DNA of 64,000 bases from Arthrobacter sp. AFG7.2 (GCF_002892835.1 NZ_PJMB01000001.1:496001-560000), one strand, 5' to 3'. Shown: positions 18,215 through 29,284, numbered from the stretch's first letter. Translations and numbers: made by a program. Notes: generated by a model not told the origin, from the sequence alone.

Positions 18215-18234
18215 GGATACCGAAGCAGCAGGTG

Positions 18235-18540
18235 CTACTTGGCCTTCTCGAGGATTTCCACGAGCCGCCAGTTCTTGGTGGCGGACAGCGGACGGGTCTC
18301 GGCGATGACAACCAGGTCGCCGATGCCGGCGGTGTTGTTCTCATCGTGTGCCTTGACCTTGGAGGTACGGCGGATGACCTTGCCGTACAGGGCGTGCTTC
18401 ACGCGGTCCTCAACCTGGACAACGATGGTCTTTTCCATCTTGTCAGAGACCACGTAGCCGCGACGCGTCTTGCGGTAACCGCGCTGCTCAGCCGTGGCTG
18501 CGGTAGCAGTTTCCGTCACGTTCTCGTCCTTTTCACTCAC
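18235..18540 (-). CDS. rpsQ: 30S ribosomal protein S17
   Basis: 101 aa OB-fold protein that binds the 5' domain of 16S rRNA. The core runs from [21 protein letters not shown] to [13 protein letters not shown] (shorter key stretches: [26 protein letters not shown]). About 20 residues of acidic/Thr-rich N-terminal extension are added. It overlaps rpmC by 4 bases and ends the S10 unit. Confidence 0.97.
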   Translation of the reverse strand: MSEKDENVTETATAATAEQRGYRKTRRGYVVSDKMEKTIVVQVEDRVKHALYGKVIRRTSKVKAHDENNTAGIGDLVVIAETRPLSATKNWRLVEILEKAK

Positions 18541-18866
18541 TTGGCATCCTCCTCGGTCTCAACCGTTTCAGCCTTGGGGGCCTTCTTGGTTGCTGCCTTC
18601 TTGGACTTCTTTTCTTCCTTGGCTTCCACAACCGGTGCGGCAACCTCGGCACGAATGCCCAGCTCGCGCTCACGGAGAACGGTGTAGATGCGGGCGATGT
18701 CCTTCTTTACCGCGCGCAGACGACCGTGGTTCTCCAGCTGTCCGGTGGCGGACTGGAAACGCAGGTTGAACAGCTCTTCCTTGGCCTTGCGGAGTTCTTC
18801 AACGAGACGCTCGTTGTCGAAACCGTCCAGCTGTGCGGGAGCCAGATCCTTGGATCCTACTGCCAT
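18537..18866 (-). CDS. rpmC: 50S ribosomal protein L29 with charged C-terminal tail
   Basis: 109 aa, against about 65-70 in most bacteria. The core two-helix hairpin covers about residues 1-72: [40 protein letters not shown] and the [15 protein letters not shown] end. The rest is a Lys/Glu/Ala tail ([19 protein letters not shown]). The tail is probably disordered, and similar extensions occur on L17, L10 and S3 in this window. Confidence 0.96.
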   Translation of the reverse strand: MAVGSKDLAPAQLDGFDNERLVEELRKAKEELFNLRFQSATGQLENHGRLRAVKKDIARIYTVLRERELGIRAEVAAPVVEAKEEKKSKKAATKKAPKAETVETEEDAK

Positions 18867-18868
18867 TT

Positions 18869-19285
18869 CTATTCACCACCTTCGCGACGCAGAATGCGTG
18901 CCTTCAACGGGAGCTTGTGGATTGCCAGGCGCAGGGCCTCGCGGGCTACCGATTCCTCGACACCGGAGATCTCGAAGAGAACCCGGCCCGGCTTGACGTT
19001 TGCGACCCACCATTCCGGCGAACCCTTACCGGAACCCATGCGGGTTTCGGCAGGCTTCTTGGTCAGGGGACGGTCCGGGTAGATGTTGATCCAGACCTTG
19101 CCGCCACGCTTGATGTGGCGGGTCATCGCGATACGGGCAGACTCGATCTGACGGTTGGTAACGTATGCCGGGCTCAGGGCCTGGATGCCGTACTCACCGA
19201 AGGAGACCTTGGTACCGCCCGTAGCAGCGCCGGAACGACCCGGGTGGTGCTGCTTACGGTGCTTGACTCGACGTGGGATAAGCAT
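18869..19285 (-). CDS. rplP: 50S ribosomal protein L16
   Basis: 138 aa, standard length, near the A site. It starts [59 protein letters not shown] and the end are fully typical. It directly abuts rpsC. Confidence 0.98.
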   Translation of the reverse strand: MLIPRRVKHRKQHHPGRSGAATGGTKVSFGEYGIQALSPAYVTNRQIESARIAMTRHIKRGGKVWINIYPDRPLTKKPAETRMGSGKGSPEWWVANVKPGRVLFEISGVEESVAREALRLAIHKLPLKARILRREGGE

Positions 19286-20119
19286 TTAAGCCTGTCCTCC
19301 TTCTGCAGCAGCAGGTGCTGCCTCAGCTGCCGGTGCTTCAGCAGCAGGAGCTGCATCAGCGGCCGGGCGGTCGTTGCGACGGCGGCGGTCACCACGGTCA
19401 GCGCCACCCGGGCGGCCCGGACGGTCGCTGGGACCGCGGCCACGGGACGGGGCGGAAGCGGCCTGCTGGGCCAGTTCCTTGGCGGTGACGTCACCCTTGT
19501 AGATCCAGACCTTCACGCCGATGCGGCCGAAGGTGGTCTTGGCTTCGTAGAAGCCGTAGTCGATGTTCGCGCGGAGGGTGTGCAGGGGCACACGGCCTTC
19601 GCGGTAGAACTCCGAGCGGGACATTTCAGCGCCACCCAGTCGACCCGAGCAGGCGATACGGATGCCCTTGGCACCTGCACGCTGCGCGGACTGCATGGCC
19701 TTCTTCATCGCGCGGCGGAAGGCCACACGTGAAGTCAGCTGCTCAGCAACGCCCTGGGCTACAAGCTGTGCTTCCATCTCGGGGTTCTTGACCTCGAGGA
19801 TGTTCAGCTGGACCTGCTTGCCGGTGAGCTTTTCGAGCTCGCCGCGGATGCGGTCTGCTTCTGCTCCACGGCGGCCGATGACGATGCCGGGACGGGCCGT
19901 GTGGATGTCCACGCGGACGCGGTCACGGGTGCGCTCGATCTCAACCTTGGCGATACCGGCGCGCTCCATGCCCGTGGACATGAGCTGGCGGATGCGGATG
20001 TCTTCGCGAACGAAGTCCTTGTACCGCTGGCCGGCCTTGGTGCTGTCAGCGAACCAGTGCGATACGTGATCGGTGGTGATGCCGAGTCGGAACCCGTGCG
20101 GGTTTACTTTCTGTCCCAC
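19286..20119 (-). CDS. rpsC: 30S ribosomal protein S3
   Basis: 277 aa, longer than E. coli (233). Conserved KH domain ([25 protein letters not shown] region with the GxxG loop IGRRG) and C-terminal domain (AMKSAQ-like [41 protein letters not shown]). The last 60 residues are an Arg/Gly/Asp segment followed by a [14 protein letters not shown] tail. S3 forms the mRNA entry channel, where the tail may project. Confidence 0.97.
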   Translation of the reverse strand: MGQKVNPHGFRLGITTDHVSHWFADSTKAGQRYKDFVREDIRIRQLMSTGMERAGIAKVEIERTRDRVRVDIHTARPGIVIGRRGAEADRIRGELEKLTGKQVQLNILEVKNPEMEAQLVAQGVAEQLTSRVAFRRAMKKAMQSAQRAGAKGIRIACSGRLGGAEMSRSEFYREGRVPLHTLRANIDYGFYEAKTTFGRIGVKVWIYKGDVTAKELAQQAASAPSRGRGPSDRPGRPGGADRGDRRRRNDRPAADAAPAAEAPAAEAAPAAAEGGQA

Positions 20120-20485
20120 TTAGCGAGCCTCCTCTTTCTCCGGGGTAGCGACTACCACGGTGATGTGGCTGGTGCGCTTCTTGATCTGAAATGCGCGACC
20201 CTGGGCACGCGGCTGGAACCGCTTCATGGTCGGGCCTTCATCAACAAACGCTTCGCTGATGATGAGGTCGCCTTCGTCAAACGCCACGCCGTCGCGGTCC
20301 GCGAGGACCCGGGCGTTGGAGATTGCCGACTGTACTACCTTGAATACCGGCTCCGAAGCTGCCTGGGGGGCAAACTTCAGAATTGCCAGAGCCTCATTCG
20401 CTTGCAATCCACGAACAAGGTTGACGACGCGCCGGGCCTTCATAGGCGTTACGCGGATGTGGCGCGCAATTGCCTTGGCTTCCAT
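20120..20485 (-). CDS. rplV: 50S ribosomal protein L22
   Basis: 121 aa; lines the exit tunnel with its long beta hairpin. [20 protein letters not shown] at the start; [27 protein letters not shown] in the hairpin tip and strand region (residues 82-108). Between rpsS and rpsC as usual, directly abutting rpsC. Confidence 0.97.
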   Translation of the reverse strand: MEAKAIARHIRVTPMKARRVVNLVRGLQANEALAILKFAPQAASEPVFKVVQSAISNARVLADRDGVAFDEGDLIISEAFVDEGPTMKRFQPRAQGRAFQIKKRTSHITVVVATPEKEEAR

Positions 20486-20523
20486 TGCTTTCCTTCTCTC
20501 GTCTTTGACGTAAGTGCAGGCGC

Positions 20524-20805
20524 CTAGCGGCGCTTGCCCTTACGGTCGTCCTTGACATGGCCGCGGAATGTCCGCGTGGGAGCGAATTCGCCGAGCTTGT
20601 GCCCGACCATCGACTCAGTGACAAACACCGGAATGTGCTTGCGTCCGTCGTGTACGGCGATCGTGTGTCCGAGCATGTCGGGGATGATCATCGAACGGCG
20701 GGACCAGGTCTTGATGACGTTCTTGGTGCCCTTTTCGTTTTCCCTGGCTACCTTCACAAAGAGGTGCTGGTCAACGAAAGGACCTTTTTTCAGGCTGCGT
20801 GGCAT
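20524..20805 (-). CDS. rpsS: 30S ribosomal protein S19
   Basis: 93 aa, usual length. It starts [40 protein letters not shown] and [15 protein letters not shown] are signatures. It binds S13 and the 16S 3' domain in the head. 12 bp after rplB. Confidence 0.98.
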   Translation of the reverse strand: MPRSLKKGPFVDQHLFVKVARENEKGTKNVIKTWSRRSMIIPDMLGHTIAVHDGRKHIPVFVTESMVGHKLGEFAPTRTFRGHVKDDRKGKRR

Positions 20806-20817
20806 GTGTCCAGGCTC

Positions 20818-21657
20818 CTATCGCTTGTTCTTGCCAGTACGACGGCGACGAACAATAAGCTTGTCGCTCTCTTTGTTGGGGCGGCGGGTGCGGCCTTCCC
20901 GCTGACCGTTGGGGTTGACGGGGTTACGTCCACCGGACGTCTTACCCTCACCACCACCGTGCGGGTGGTCAACCGGGTTCATGGCGACACCACGGACGGT
21001 CGGGCGGACGCCCTTCCAGCGCATGCGGCCGGCCTTGCCCCAGTTGATGTTCGACTGCTCGGCGTTGCCGACCTCGCCGACGGTTGCGCGGCAGCGCACG
21101 TCAACGTTGCGGATTTCGCCGGAAGGCAGACGCAGCTGGGCGAAGCGGCCTTCCTTTGCAACCAGCTGGATGGATGCGCCGGCGGAGCGGCCCATCTTGG
21201 CGCCGCCACCCGGACGCAGTTCAACTGCGTGGATAACGGTACCCACCGGGATGTTGCGCAGGGGCAGGTTGTTGCCAGGCTTGATGTCAGCGTTGGCGCC
21301 GGCCTCTACGAAGTCACCCTGGGACAGCTTGTTCGGGGCGATGATGTAACGCTTGGTGCCATCAACGTAGTGCAGGAGGGCGATGCGAGCCGTACGGTTC
21401 GGATCGTACTCAATTTCGGCAACGCGGGCGTTGACGCCGTCCTTGTCGTGGCGACGGAAGTCGATCAGACGGTACTGGCGCTTGTGTCCGCCACCCTTGT
21501 GACGGGTGGTGATCTTACCGGTGTTGTTACGGCCGCCCTTTTTGGGCAGCGGACGTACCAACGACTTTTCCGGCGTCGACCGCGTGATTTCGGTGAAGTC
21601 CGCTACGCTCGAGCCACGACGGCCCGGGGTAGTCGGCTTGTATTTACGGATTCCCAT
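20818..21657 (-). CDS. rplB: 50S ribosomal protein L2
   Basis: 279 aa, standard length. It starts [17 protein letters not shown], includes the RNA-binding [15 protein letters not shown] and the peptidyl-transferase-related C-terminal region [17 protein letters not shown], whose His is essential in the family. 29 bp after rplW. Confidence 0.98.
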   Translation of the reverse strand: MGIRKYKPTTPGRRGSSVADFTEITRSTPEKSLVRPLPKKGGRNNTGKITTRHKGGGHKRQYRLIDFRRHDKDGVNARVAEIEYDPNRTARIALLHYVDGTKRYIIAPNKLSQGDFVEAGANADIKPGNNLPLRNIPVGTVIHAVELRPGGGAKMGRSAGASIQLVAKEGRFAQLRLPSGEIRNVDVRCRATVGEVGNAEQSNINWGKAGRMRWKGVRPTVRGVAMNPVDHPHGGGEGKTSGGRNPVNPNGQREGRTRRPNKESDKLIVRRRRTGKNKR

Positions 21658-21686
21658 AATTTATTTCCTCGTTAAAGTGGTCTCCG

Positions 21687-21992
21687 CTACGAGAGCGGAC
21701 CGCCGAAGATGTCGATGGTGCCTTCTTTGAGGGTGACAATCGCACGCTTGGTGTTCTTGCGGGTACCCCATCCGAATTTGGTGCGCTTGCGCTTACCGGC
21801 ACGGTTGATGGTGTTGATCGAGTCGACCTTGACGGAGAAGATTTTCTCCACGGCCAGCTTGATCTCGGTCTTGTTCGAACGGGGGTCCACCAGGAAGGTG
21901 TACTTGCCCTCGTCGATCAGGCCGTAGCTCTTTTCCGACACGACGGGTGCAAGCACGACGTCGCGGGGATCCTTGATGGTGGCTGCACTCAC
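21687..21992 (-). CDS. rplW: 50S ribosomal protein L23
   Basis: 101 aa; exit-tunnel protein and docking site for trigger factor and [23 protein letters not shown] and [21 protein letters not shown] are typical. It overlaps the rplD stop by 4 bases (ATGA). Confidence 0.97.
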   Translation of the reverse strand: MSAATIKDPRDVVLAPVVSEKSYGLIDEGKYTFLVDPRSNKTEIKLAVEKIFSVKVDSINTINRAGKRKRTKFGWGTRKNTKRAIVTLKEGTIDIFGGPLS

Positions 21993-22609
21993 TTGGCATC
22001 CTCCTCGTTCTTAGCTGCCTTAGCGGCAACGAATGCTTCGTAGGCAGCCTTGGTGAAGACAACGTCATCAGACACGAGAACGTCGTAGGTGTTCAGCTGG
22101 TCTGCGTACAGAACGTGAACACCCTCGAGGTTGCGCACGGACAGTGCAGCAACATCGTTGGCGCGCTCGATGACGACCAGCAGGTTCTTGCGCTCGGAAA
22201 CACCACGCAGCGTTGCCAGTGCGGCCTTGGCGGAAGGCTTGGAGCCTTCAACCAGCTCGGCGACAACGTGGATGCGTCCGTTGCGGGCCCGGTCAGACAG
22301 TGCGCCGCGCAGTGCAGCAGCAATCATCTTCTTGGGGGTGCGCTGGCTGTAGTCACGCGGGGTGGGACCGTGGACAACGCCACCGCCGGTCATGTGAGGA
22401 GCACGGATGGAACCCTGACGGGCGCGGCCGGTACCCTTCTGCTTGAACGGCTTGCGTCCTGCACCGGAAACTTCAGCGCGGGTCTTGGTCTTGTGGGTAC
22501 CCTGGCGAGCAGCAGCGAGCTGGGCAACGACAACCTGGTGCAGCAGCGGCACGTTGGTCTGTACGTCGAAGATCTCTGCAGGCAGGTCAACCTGGACAGT
22601 GTTAGCCAT
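21989..22609 (-). CDS. rplD: 50S ribosomal protein L4
   Basis: 206 aa. The extended loop contacting the exit tunnel reads [20 protein letters not shown]; the globular domain then continues with [12 protein letters not shown]. In other bacteria L4 autoregulates the S10 operon; no L4 leader structure was recognised here. 4 bp after rplC. Confidence 0.97.
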   Translation of the reverse strand: MANTVQVDLPAEIFDVQTNVPLLHQVVVAQLAAARQGTHKTKTRAEVSGAGRKPFKQKGTGRARQGSIRAPHMTGGGVVHGPTPRDYSQRTPKKMIAAALRGALSDRARNGRIHVVAELVEGSKPSAKAALATLRGVSERKNLLVVIERANDVAALSVRNLEGVHVLYADQLNTYDVLVSDDVVFTKAAYEAFVAAKAAKNEEDAK

Positions 22610-22613
22610 TGAA

Positions 22614-23264
22614 CTAGGCTCCCTTCACGGCGGTGCGTACGAGTACGACCTGGCCGCGGGCGCCGGGAACGGCACCCTTGATAAGGAGCAGCGACTTCTC
22701 GACGTCAACCGCGTGGACCGTGAGGTTCAGCGTGGTGTGACGAACGGCGCCCATGCGGCCGGCCATTTTCATGCCCTTGAAGACGCGGCTCGGGGTGGAT
22801 GCGCCACCGATTGAACCGGGCTTACGGTGGTTCTTGTGGGCACCGTGGGAAGCTCCAACGCCGTGGAAGCCGTGACGCTTCATAACACCGGCGAAGCCCT
22901 TACCCTTGGTGGTGCCGATAACGTCGATCTTCTGGCCGGCTTCGAAGACCTCTACCGAGAGCTCCTGGCCCAGCTCGTACTCAGCAGCATCTGCGGTACG
23001 GAGTTCGACGACGTGGCGGCGAGGCGTGACGCCTGCCTTGTCAAAGTGACCAGCCAGCGGCTTGGTGACCTTGCGGGGATCGATCTGGCCGTAGCCGATC
23101 TGAACGGCGACGTAGCCATCAGCTTCCGCGTTGCGCAGCTGGGTGATGACGTTCGAATCTGCCTGGACCACAGTGACAGGGATGAGCTTGTTGTTCTCGT
23201 CCCAGACCTGGGTCATGCCGAGCTTCGTGCCCAGCAGGCCCTTTACGTTACGGGTTGCGGTCAT
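22614..23264 (-). CDS. rplC: 50S ribosomal protein L3
   Basis: 216 aa, the usual size. [17 protein letters not shown] starts the fold; [35 protein letters not shown] (about residues 119-153) is the loop reaching toward the peptidyl-transferase centre. 17 bp after rpsJ. Confidence 0.98.
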   Translation of the reverse strand: MTATRNVKGLLGTKLGMTQVWDENNKLIPVTVVQADSNVITQLRNAEADGYVAVQIGYGQIDPRKVTKPLAGHFDKAGVTPRRHVVELRTADAAEYELGQELSVEVFEAGQKIDVIGTTKGKGFAGVMKRHGFHGVGASHGAHKNHRKPGSIGGASTPSRVFKGMKMAGRMGAVRHTTLNLTVHAVDVEKSLLLIKGAVPGARGQVVLVRTAVKGA

Positions 23265-23281
23265 AGTCTCTCAGCACCTCC

Positions 23282-23590
23282 CTACAGCTTGATTTCGATG
23301 TTCACGTCAGCCGGCAGGTCGAGACGCATAAGCGAGTCAACAGCCTTCGGCGTGGGATCGATGATGTCGATAAGACGCTTGTGCGTGCGCATTTCGAAGT
23401 GCTCGCGGCTGTCCTTGTACTTGTGCGGAGAGCGGATAACGCAGTACACGTTCTTCTCCGTAGGCAGCGGCACGGGGCCCACTACCGTTGCGCCTGCGCG
23501 CGTGACCGTCTCAACGATCTTCCGTGCTGAAACGTCAATGACCTCGTGGTCGTATGACTTCAGCCGGATGCGGATTTTTTGTCCCGCCAT
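23282..23590 (-). CDS. rpsJ: 30S ribosomal protein S10
   Basis: 102 aa. [20 protein letters not shown] is the invariant N-terminus; [20 protein letters not shown] and [18 protein letters not shown] follow. First gene of the S10 operon. In the known family S10 (NusE) also joins antitermination complexes with NusB and links NusG to the ribosome. Confidence 0.98.
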
Positions 23591-23985
23591 GTCGCCTGAC
23601 TCTCTTTCAGTAAATGCTGCTCTGTTTACTTACGTGTTGTATGGCTGCCGAAGCATTTGAAGTCGTAACTACCACCCGCCGCACAAACTGAATCCGGATG
23701 ATCCGGGTTCCTCACCTTGCCGACGCAACCGACCCCCGCGGTCGGGCGTGTCGCGCTTTGCACGCAGACAAATCCGTTATCCATAGGGAGTGGGTTATGT
23801 TTGGTCTTCCACTTGGACCCTGACACCCGGCATTATCCGGATCGGGACACGAAGAAGCGCTTGAACAACTCATCTAGTATGCCGGAATTTGGCGCCAGAA
23901 GCGAATCGACCCCCATCCCGCTGTCCGTCCCGGCGTCCCCGGCAGGGCCATTGCCCCCGGTCCGTTCCGCAAGGATGATAGGGAC
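23591..23985. other. 395-bp divergent promoter region, rpsJ / glycosidase
   Basis: Must hold the S10-operon promoter and leader on the minus strand and the glycosidase promoter on the plus strand. No hexamer pair convincing enough to call was found on either strand (GATAAT on the minus strand near 23838 has no good -35). No small gene is evident. Confidence 0.4.
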
Positions 23986-25437
23986 ATGACCCTGGAAAGC
24001 ACAGAATCGGCCACTGAGCTGGCCGGCCGCATGCCGCCGTCGTTCACCTTGGGCGTCGCCGCCGCGGCTTTCCAAATCGAAGGCGCTTTATCCGACGGCG
24101 GCCGCGGGCCCTCCGGCTGGGACGCTTTTGCCGAGAAGCCCGGCACCATCATCGACGGGCACTCCCCCGCCGTGGCCTGCGACCACTACAACAGGCTGCC
24201 GGAGGATGTCGCGCTGCTCCAGGAACTCGGGGTTGACTCCTACAGGTTTTCGCTGTCGTGGCCGCGTATCCAACCTGACGGCCGGGGCGCGTTCAATAGA
24301 GAGGGCCTCGAATTCTACGACCGGCTCCTCGATCAACTGCTTGCTGCCGGTGTCTCCCCCATGGCCACGCTCTACCACTGGGATACGCCGCTGCCCCTGG
24401 AGCACCGGGGCGGCTGGCTGAACCGCGAGACAGCCGAGCGCTTTGGCGAATACGCCAGCGCCGCGGGCGAGCGGTTTGGCGACCGGGTGGCACAGTGGGT
24501 CACGCTCAACGAACCGGTCTCGGTAACCCTCAACGGCTACGCCCTGGGCGTCCATGCCCCCGGCCATGCGCTGATGTTCGACGCCCTCCCGTCCATCCAC
24601 CACCAACTGCTCGCGCACGGCCTGGGCGCGCAAGCCCTGCGTGCGGCCGGCGTGACCGGGAGCATCGGGGTCACCAACCTGCATGCCCCCATCCGGCCGG
24701 CAAGCCGCAAAATTGGCGACCGGATGGTGGCCCATCTCTATGACCTTCTCATGAACCGGATTTATGCTGATCCGGTCCTGCTGGGCCGCTACCCTGCACT
24801 TCCCCTGTATGCCGGGCCGTGGCTCCGCTCCATCGGGAGGATTTCCGACGCCGACCTGCGCACCATCCATCAGCCGCTGGACTTCTACGGGCTCAACTAC
24901 TACTTCCCCGTGAAGGTTGCGCTGGGCCGCGGGGCGGCCTCGATTCCGGCGGACGTACATAAAGCCGTGGCACGGCTGCCCTTCCACGAAGTCGGCTATC
25001 CGGAGTACAGCAGCACCGGGTTCGGCTGGCCGGTTGCTCCCGAGCACTTGGGCGTGCTGCTGAAGGAACTTCACGACCGCTACGGCGAAGTCCTCCCGCC
25101 GGTGTACATCACAGAGGGAGGCGCGAGTTTCCCGGAGCCGGATACTGTTTCCGGAACCTTGCAGGACGAGGAGCGGGTGAAGTACCTGGCCAGCCATTTG
25201 GGGGCGGCCCTTGATGCCACCACTCCCGGCGGGATCGCTGAGGGGGTGGACCTGCGCGGGTACTACGTCTGGACCTTGATGGACAACTTCGAATGGGCAG
25301 CAGGGTATTCACAGCGCTTCGGCCTGGTGCATGTGGACTTCAAGACGCTGGCGCGCACCCCGAAGCAGTCCTTTTACTGGTACCAGGCGCTGAGCCGTGC
25401 ACGGAACCAGGGAGAAAGCCAGGCGCGTTCTTCCTGA
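23986..25437 (+). CDS. Glycoside hydrolase family 1 beta-glucosidase
   Basis: 483 aa (beta/alpha)8-barrel enzyme that cleaves beta-glucosides or beta-galactosides. GH1 marks: FTLGVAAAAFQIEGA, YRFSLSWPRIQPDG, the acid/base Glu176 in TLNEP, NYY near 304, nucleophile Glu377 in YITEGG, and the aglycone-side WTLMDNFEWAAGY. In most GH1 enzymes the nucleophile motif is TENG; here Gly378 replaces the Asn. No signal peptide, so cytosolic. No transporter or regulator is adjacent. The substrate cannot be set from the sequence. Confidence 0.92.
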   Translation: MTLESTESATELAGRMPPSFTLGVAAAAFQIEGALSDGGRGPSGWDAFAEKPGTIIDGHSPAVACDHYNRLPEDVALLQELGVDSYRFSLSWPRIQPDGRGAFNREGLEFYDRLLDQLLAAGVSPMATLYHWDTPLPLEHRGGWLNRETAERFGEYASAAGERFGDRVAQWVTLNEPVSVTLNGYALGVHAPGHALMFDALPSIHHQLLAHGLGAQALRAAGVTGSIGVTNLHAPIRPASRKIGDRMVAHLYDLLMNRIYADPVLLGRYPALPLYAGPWLRSIGRISDADLRTIHQPLDFYGLNYYFPVKVALGRGAASIPADVHKAVARLPFHEVGYPEYSSTGFGWPVAPEHLGVLLKELHDRYGEVLPPVYITEGGASFPEPDTVSGTLQDEERVKYLASHLGAALDATTPGGIAEGVDLRGYYVWTLMDNFEWAAGYSQRFGLVHVDFKTLARTPKQSFYWYQALSRARNQGESQARSS

Positions 25438-25460
25438 GCCAGCCGCGACGTGGCCGTTGA

Positions 25461-25586
25461 CTACGGGTTTTTATTTGCCCTGTTGATCCGCTTGGCACGA
25501 TCGATCTCGTGGCGGAAGTGTCTCTTTGCCCAGAACACCCCGGCCACGACGGCAACAGCGACGATCAGGAAAATAAGCCAGCCCAT
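25461..25586 (-). CDS. Small single-helix membrane protein, 41 aa
   Basis: Read from the complement: ATG 25584-25586, stop TAG 25461-25463. The protein begins MGWLIFLIVAVAVVAGVFWA, a clear transmembrane helix, followed by a basic, polar tail (KRHFRHEIDRAKRINRANKNP in two parts, net positive). AAAGGAG lies 6 nt before the ATG, which strongly supports translation. Function unknown. It lies downstream of the tuf terminator in the same direction and convergent with the glycosidase gene. Confidence 0.7.
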   Translation of the reverse strand: MGWLIFLIVAVAVVAGVFWAKRHFRHEIDRAKRINRANKNP

Positions 25587-25635
25587 GATGAACTCCTTTC
25601 GGTCCAGCAACAGTATCAGGGGTGCGTTAACCAAA

Positions 25636-25673
25636 AAGAACAGCCCCGCTGCAGTAGCAGCGGGGCTGTTCTT
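25636..25673 (-). terminator. Intrinsic terminator of tuf
   Basis: AAGAACAGCCCCGCTGC and its complement around an AGTA loop, just after the tuf stop. A-rich sequence flanks the arm, giving a T-run on the minus strand. Confidence 0.88.
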
Positions 25674-25687
25674 CAGTTCAACAAGAA

Positions 25688-26878
25688 TTACTTGATGATC
25701 TTGGTAACGCGTCCTGAACCAACGGTGCGGCCGCCTTCGCGGATTGCGAAGCCGAGGCCTTCTTCCATTGCGATCGGCTGGATGAGCGCAACGGTCATCT
25801 CAGTGTTGTCGCCGGGCATAACCATTTCCGTGCCCTCAGGCAGGGTGATGACGCCGGTTACGTCCGTGGTACGGAAGTAGAACTGCGGGCGGTAGTTGGA
25901 GTAGAACGGGTTGTGACGTCCGCCTTCGTCCTTGGAGAGGATGTAGACGTTGGCCTCGAAGTCGGTGTGCGGGGTGATGGAACCCGGCTTGACGACAACC
26001 TGGCCACGCTCGACATCGTCGCGCTTGAGACCGCGGAGCAGGAGGCCACAGTTCTCGCCGGCCCATGCTTCGTCGAGCTGCTTGTGGAACATCTCGATAC
26101 CGGTAACCGTGGTCTTTTGGACCGGGCGGATGCCAACGATCTCGACCTCGGAGTTGATGGCGAGGGTTCCACGCTCGGCGCGGCCCGTAACAACGGTGCC
26201 ACGACCGGTGATGGTGAAGACGTCCTCGATCGGCATGAGGAACGGCTTGTCGCGGTCACGTACGGGGTCCGGAACGGACTCGTCGACTGCGGCCATCAGG
26301 TCCTCGACGGACTTGACCCACTCGGGATCGCCTTCCAGGGCCTTGAGGCCGGAAACGCGAACAACGGGTGCTTCGTCGCCATCGAAGCCCTGCGAGCTCA
26401 GGAGCTCACGAACTTCCATTTCAACGAGGTCCAGCAGTTCCTCATCGTCAACCATGTCGGCCTTGTTCAGCGCAACCAGCAGGTAGGGAACGCCAACCTG
26501 GCGGGCGAGCAGAACGTGCTCGCGGGTCTGAGCCATGGGGCCGTCAGTAGCGGCGACCACGAGGATAGCGCCGTCCATCTGGGCAGCACCGGTGATCATG
26601 TTCTTGATGTAGTCGGCGTGACCGGGGGCGTCTACGTGTGCGTAGTGGCGCTTCTCGGTCTGGTACTCAACGTGCGAGATGTTGATGGTAATGCCGCGCT
26701 GACGCTCTTCGGGAGCAGAGTCAATCGAGGCGAAGTCACGCTTCTCGTTGAGAGTCGGGTACTTGTCGTACAGCACCTTGGAAATGGCGGCCGTCAACGT
26801 CGTCTTACCGTGGTCAACGTGACCAATGGTGCCGATGTTAACGTGCGGCTTAGTCCGCTCGAACTTTGCCTTTGCCAC
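25688..26878 (-). CDS. tuf: Elongation factor Tu
   Basis: 396 aa GTPase that delivers aminoacyl-tRNA. G1 [10 protein letters not shown]3 DAPGHADY, G4 NKADMVDD (NKxD), with domains 2 and 3 from about residue 205 on. GGAGGAA-type ribosome-binding site upstream. The 260-bp gap to fusA and a TAGACT box suggest a dedicated promoter beside read-through from the str operon. Single copy in this window. Confidence 0.99.
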   Translation of the reverse strand: MAKAKFERTKPHVNIGTIGHVDHGKTTLTAAISKVLYDKYPTLNEKRDFASIDSAPEERQRGITINISHVEYQTEKRHYAHVDAPGHADYIKNMITGAAQMDGAILVVAATDGPMAQTREHVLLARQVGVPYLLVALNKADMVDDEELLDLVEMEVRELLSSQGFDGDEAPVVRVSGLKALEGDPEWVKSVEDLMAAVDESVPDPVRDRDKPFLMPIEDVFTITGRGTVVTGRAERGTLAINSEVEIVGIRPVQKTTVTGIEMFHKQLDEAWAGENCGLLLRGLKRDDVERGQVVVKPGSITPHTDFEANVYILSKDEGGRHNPFYSNYRPQFYFRTTDVTGVITLPEGTEMVMPGDNTEMTVALIQPIAMEEGLGFAIREGGRTVGSGRVTKIIK

Positions 26879-26947
26879 AGGTTCCTCCTAGAACGTTTTC
26901 AAATGACTTACCCTTCAACCGCGCTTGTCGCGGCAGAAACTCAGGCA

Positions 26948-26978
26948 AGTCTACTTGGGGGGCTTTGGATTGGTGAAA
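26948..26978 (-). promoter_or_regulatory. Candidate tuf promoter
   Basis: TAGACT (26948-26953, complement) with TTTCAC 19 nt upstream or TTCACC 18 nt upstream, about 70 nt before the tuf ATG, inside the fusA-tuf gap. Confidence 0.4.
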
Positions 26979-27138
26979 TTGCAGATTCAGGAACTAATAC
27001 TAGTCCCTCGAGCCTGTTCGTGCAGATGGCCGAAACCGGCTTGACCGGATGGATCCGGCCGGCCCGGCCACCTGCACCGGCTGTGCGTCCCGGAACCGGG
27101 AAGCGCAACCGAGGTTATTCGCTGCGAGAGTCCGGGGA

Positions 27139-29253
27139 CTATTCGCCGCGGGTCTTCTGGATGATCTCGTCGGCAACTGCCTTCGGGACCTCGGCGTAGC
27201 TGTTGAAGGTCATGGAGTACACAGCACGGCCCTGGGTCTTCGAGCGCAGGTCACCGATGTAGCCGAACATGCCGGACAGCGGAACGTGCGCACGGATAAC
27301 CTTGACGCCCTGTGCATCTTCCATGGACTGCATCTGGCCACGGCGGGAGTTGAGGTCACCGATAACTTCACCCATGTATTCCTCAGGGGTGCGGACCTCG
27401 ACATCCATCAGCGGTTCAAGCAGGACAGGGTTCGCCTTGCGTGCAGCTTCCTTGAAAGCCATACGGCCGGCGATCTTGAACGCCATTTCCGAGGAGTCAA
27501 CATCGTGGTAAGCGCCGTCAACCAGCGTCGCCTTGATGCCGACAACCGGGTAACCGGCCAGGACGCCGTCGTTCAGCGCATCCTGGATACCAGCGTCAAC
27601 CGACGGGATGTACTCGCGGGGAACGCGGCCACCGGTGACCTTGTTCTCGAACTCGTACAGCTCGCCCTCGGCAGTGTCCAGCGGCTCGATCGCAATCTGG
27701 ATCTTTGCGAACTGGCCCGAACCACCGGTCTGCTTCTTGTGCGTGTAGTCGTGGCGTTCGACGGCGCGCTTGATGGTTTCGCGGTAGGCGACCTGGGGCT
27801 TGCCCACGTTGGCCTCGACCTTGAACTCGCGGCGCATGCGGTCCACCAGGATGTCCAGGTGGAGCTCGCCCATGCCGGCGATGATGGTCTGACCGGTGTC
27901 TTCGTTGAGGGACACCTGGAAGGTGGGGTCCTCAGCGGAGAGCTTCTGGATGGCCGTGGAGAGCTTCTCCTGGTCACCCTTGGTGTTGGGCTCGATGGCA
28001 ACCGAGATCACGGGCTCCGGGAAGCTCATGGACTCGAGGACGATCTGGTTGGCGGAGTCGCACAGGGTGTCGCCCGTGGTGGTGTCCTTCAGACCGATGG
28101 CTGCGTAGATGTGGCCGGCGGTAGCGCCCTCGACGGGCATTTCCTTGTTGGCGTGCATCTGGAAGAGCTTGCCGATGCGCTCCTTCTTGCCCTTGGTGGA
28201 GTTGACCACCTGGGCGCCTGCTTCAACGTGGCCGGAGTACACGCGGATGAAGGTCAGCTGGCCGAAGAAGGGGTGTGCAGCAATCTTGAAGGCCAGTGCT
28301 GAGAAGGGCTCTTCAGAGGACGGCTTGCGGGTGAGTTCCTTCTCTTCGTCGCGAGGGTCGTGGCCGACCATCGGGGGGACGTCGAGCGGGTTCGGCAGGT
28401 AGTCCACGACTGCATCGAGCATGGGCTGAACGCCACGGTTCTTGAAGGCGGAACCGCAGAAGATCGGGTAGAGCTCAGAGTTGATGGTCATCTTGCGGAT
28501 GCCGGCCTTGAGCTCGTCGATGGAGATCTCTTCACCCTCGAGGTACTTCTCCATGAGTTCCTCGGAGGACTCAGCGACGGTCTCAACGAGGTTCGCGCGG
28601 TACTCCTCGGCCTTTTCCTGGAGGTCAGCGGGGATCTCGCGGATCTCGTACTTCGCACCCATGGTCACATCGCCCTTGGCGTCGCCCGGCCATACCAGTG
28701 CACGCATGTAAAGCAGGTCGACAACGCCGATGAAGTCGTTCTCGGCACCGATCGGCAGCTGCATGACCAGCGGCTTGGCGCCGAGGCGGCTGATGATCGT
28801 GTCTACGGTGAAGTAGAAGTCAGCACCGAGCTTGTCCATCTTGTTGACGAAGCAGATGCGGGGAACGTTGTACTTGTCAGCCTGGCGCCAAACGGTCTCA
28901 GACTGCGGCTCAACGCCTTCCTTGCCATCGAAGACGGCAACGGCGCCGTCGAGGACGCGCAGGGAGCGCTCAACCTCAACGGTGAAGTCAACGTGGCCGG
29001 GGGTGTCGATGATGTTGATCTGGTTGTTTTCCCAGAAGCAGGTCACGGCGGCAGACGTGATGGTAATGCCGCGTTCCTTTTCCTGTTCCATCCAGTCGGT
29101 GGTCGAAGCGCCGTCGTGCGTTTCGCCGATCTTGTGGTTCACACCCGTGTAGAACAGGATGCGCTCGGTGGTGGTGGTCTTGCCGGCATCAATGTGGGCC
29201 ATGATGCCGATGTTGCGGACCTTACTAAGGTCGGTAAGCACGTCCTGTGCCAC
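27139..29253 (-). CDS. fusA: Elongation factor G
   Basis: 704 aa translocation GTPase. G1 [16 protein letters not shown]3 DTPGHVDF, G4 NKMDKLGAD, then domains II-V ending in [19 protein letters not shown]. Third gene of the str operon (rpsL-rpsG-fusA-tuf). Full-length, no odd features. A GC-rich hairpin lies in the 69-bp gap to rpsG. Confidence 0.99.
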   Translation of the reverse strand: MAQDVLTDLSKVRNIGIMAHIDAGKTTTTERILFYTGVNHKIGETHDGASTTDWMEQEKERGITITSAAVTCFWENNQINIIDTPGHVDFTVEVERSLRVLDGAVAVFDGKEGVEPQSETVWRQADKYNVPRICFVNKMDKLGADFYFTVDTIISRLGAKPLVMQLPIGAENDFIGVVDLLYMRALVWPGDAKGDVTMGAKYEIREIPADLQEKAEEYRANLVETVAESSEELMEKYLEGEEISIDELKAGIRKMTINSELYPIFCGSAFKNRGVQPMLDAVVDYLPNPLDVPPMVGHDPRDEEKELTRKPSSEEPFSALAFKIAAHPFFGQLTFIRVYSGHVEAGAQVVNSTKGKKERIGKLFQMHANKEMPVEGATAGHIYAAIGLKDTTTGDTLCDSANQIVLESMSFPEPVISVAIEPNTKGDQEKLSTAIQKLSAEDPTFQVSLNEDTGQTIIAGMGELHLDILVDRMRREFKVEANVGKPQVAYRETIKRAVERHDYTHKKQTGGSGQFAKIQIAIEPLDTAEGELYEFENKVTGGRVPREYIPSVDAGIQDALNDGVLAGYPVVGIKATLVDGAYHDVDSSEMAFKIAGRMAFKEAARKANPVLLEPLMDVEVRTPEEYMGEVIGDLNSRRGQMQSMEDAQGVKVIRAHVPLSGMFGYIGDLRSKTQGRAVYSMTFNSYAEVPKAVADEIIQKTRGE

Positions 29254-29284
29254 GGGGTCTCCTTTTGGGATGGACTACGCGTTC

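Larger units (their letters stand above)
17518..18234. other. 717-bp gap between the spc and S10 blocks
   Basis: No protein gene is credible here. It contains the rplN leader, a possible -10 (TAAGAT, complement of 17767-17772) without a good -35, an array of short repeats in two opposed groups (17911-17965 and 18040-18156), and the terminator after rpsQ. Ribosomal protein genes on both sides read in the same direction, so the repeats sit inside an otherwise continuous ribosomal superoperon. Confidence 0.6.

Noticed and set aside
20557..21675. 372-codon frame antisense to rpsS and rplB
   Set aside because: Spans two ribosomal genes on the opposite strand with no ribosome-binding site or family match.
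23986..25437. Horizontal transfer of the GH1 gene
   Set aside because: Base composition and codon style look like those of its neighbours, and there are no repeats or integrase remnants.
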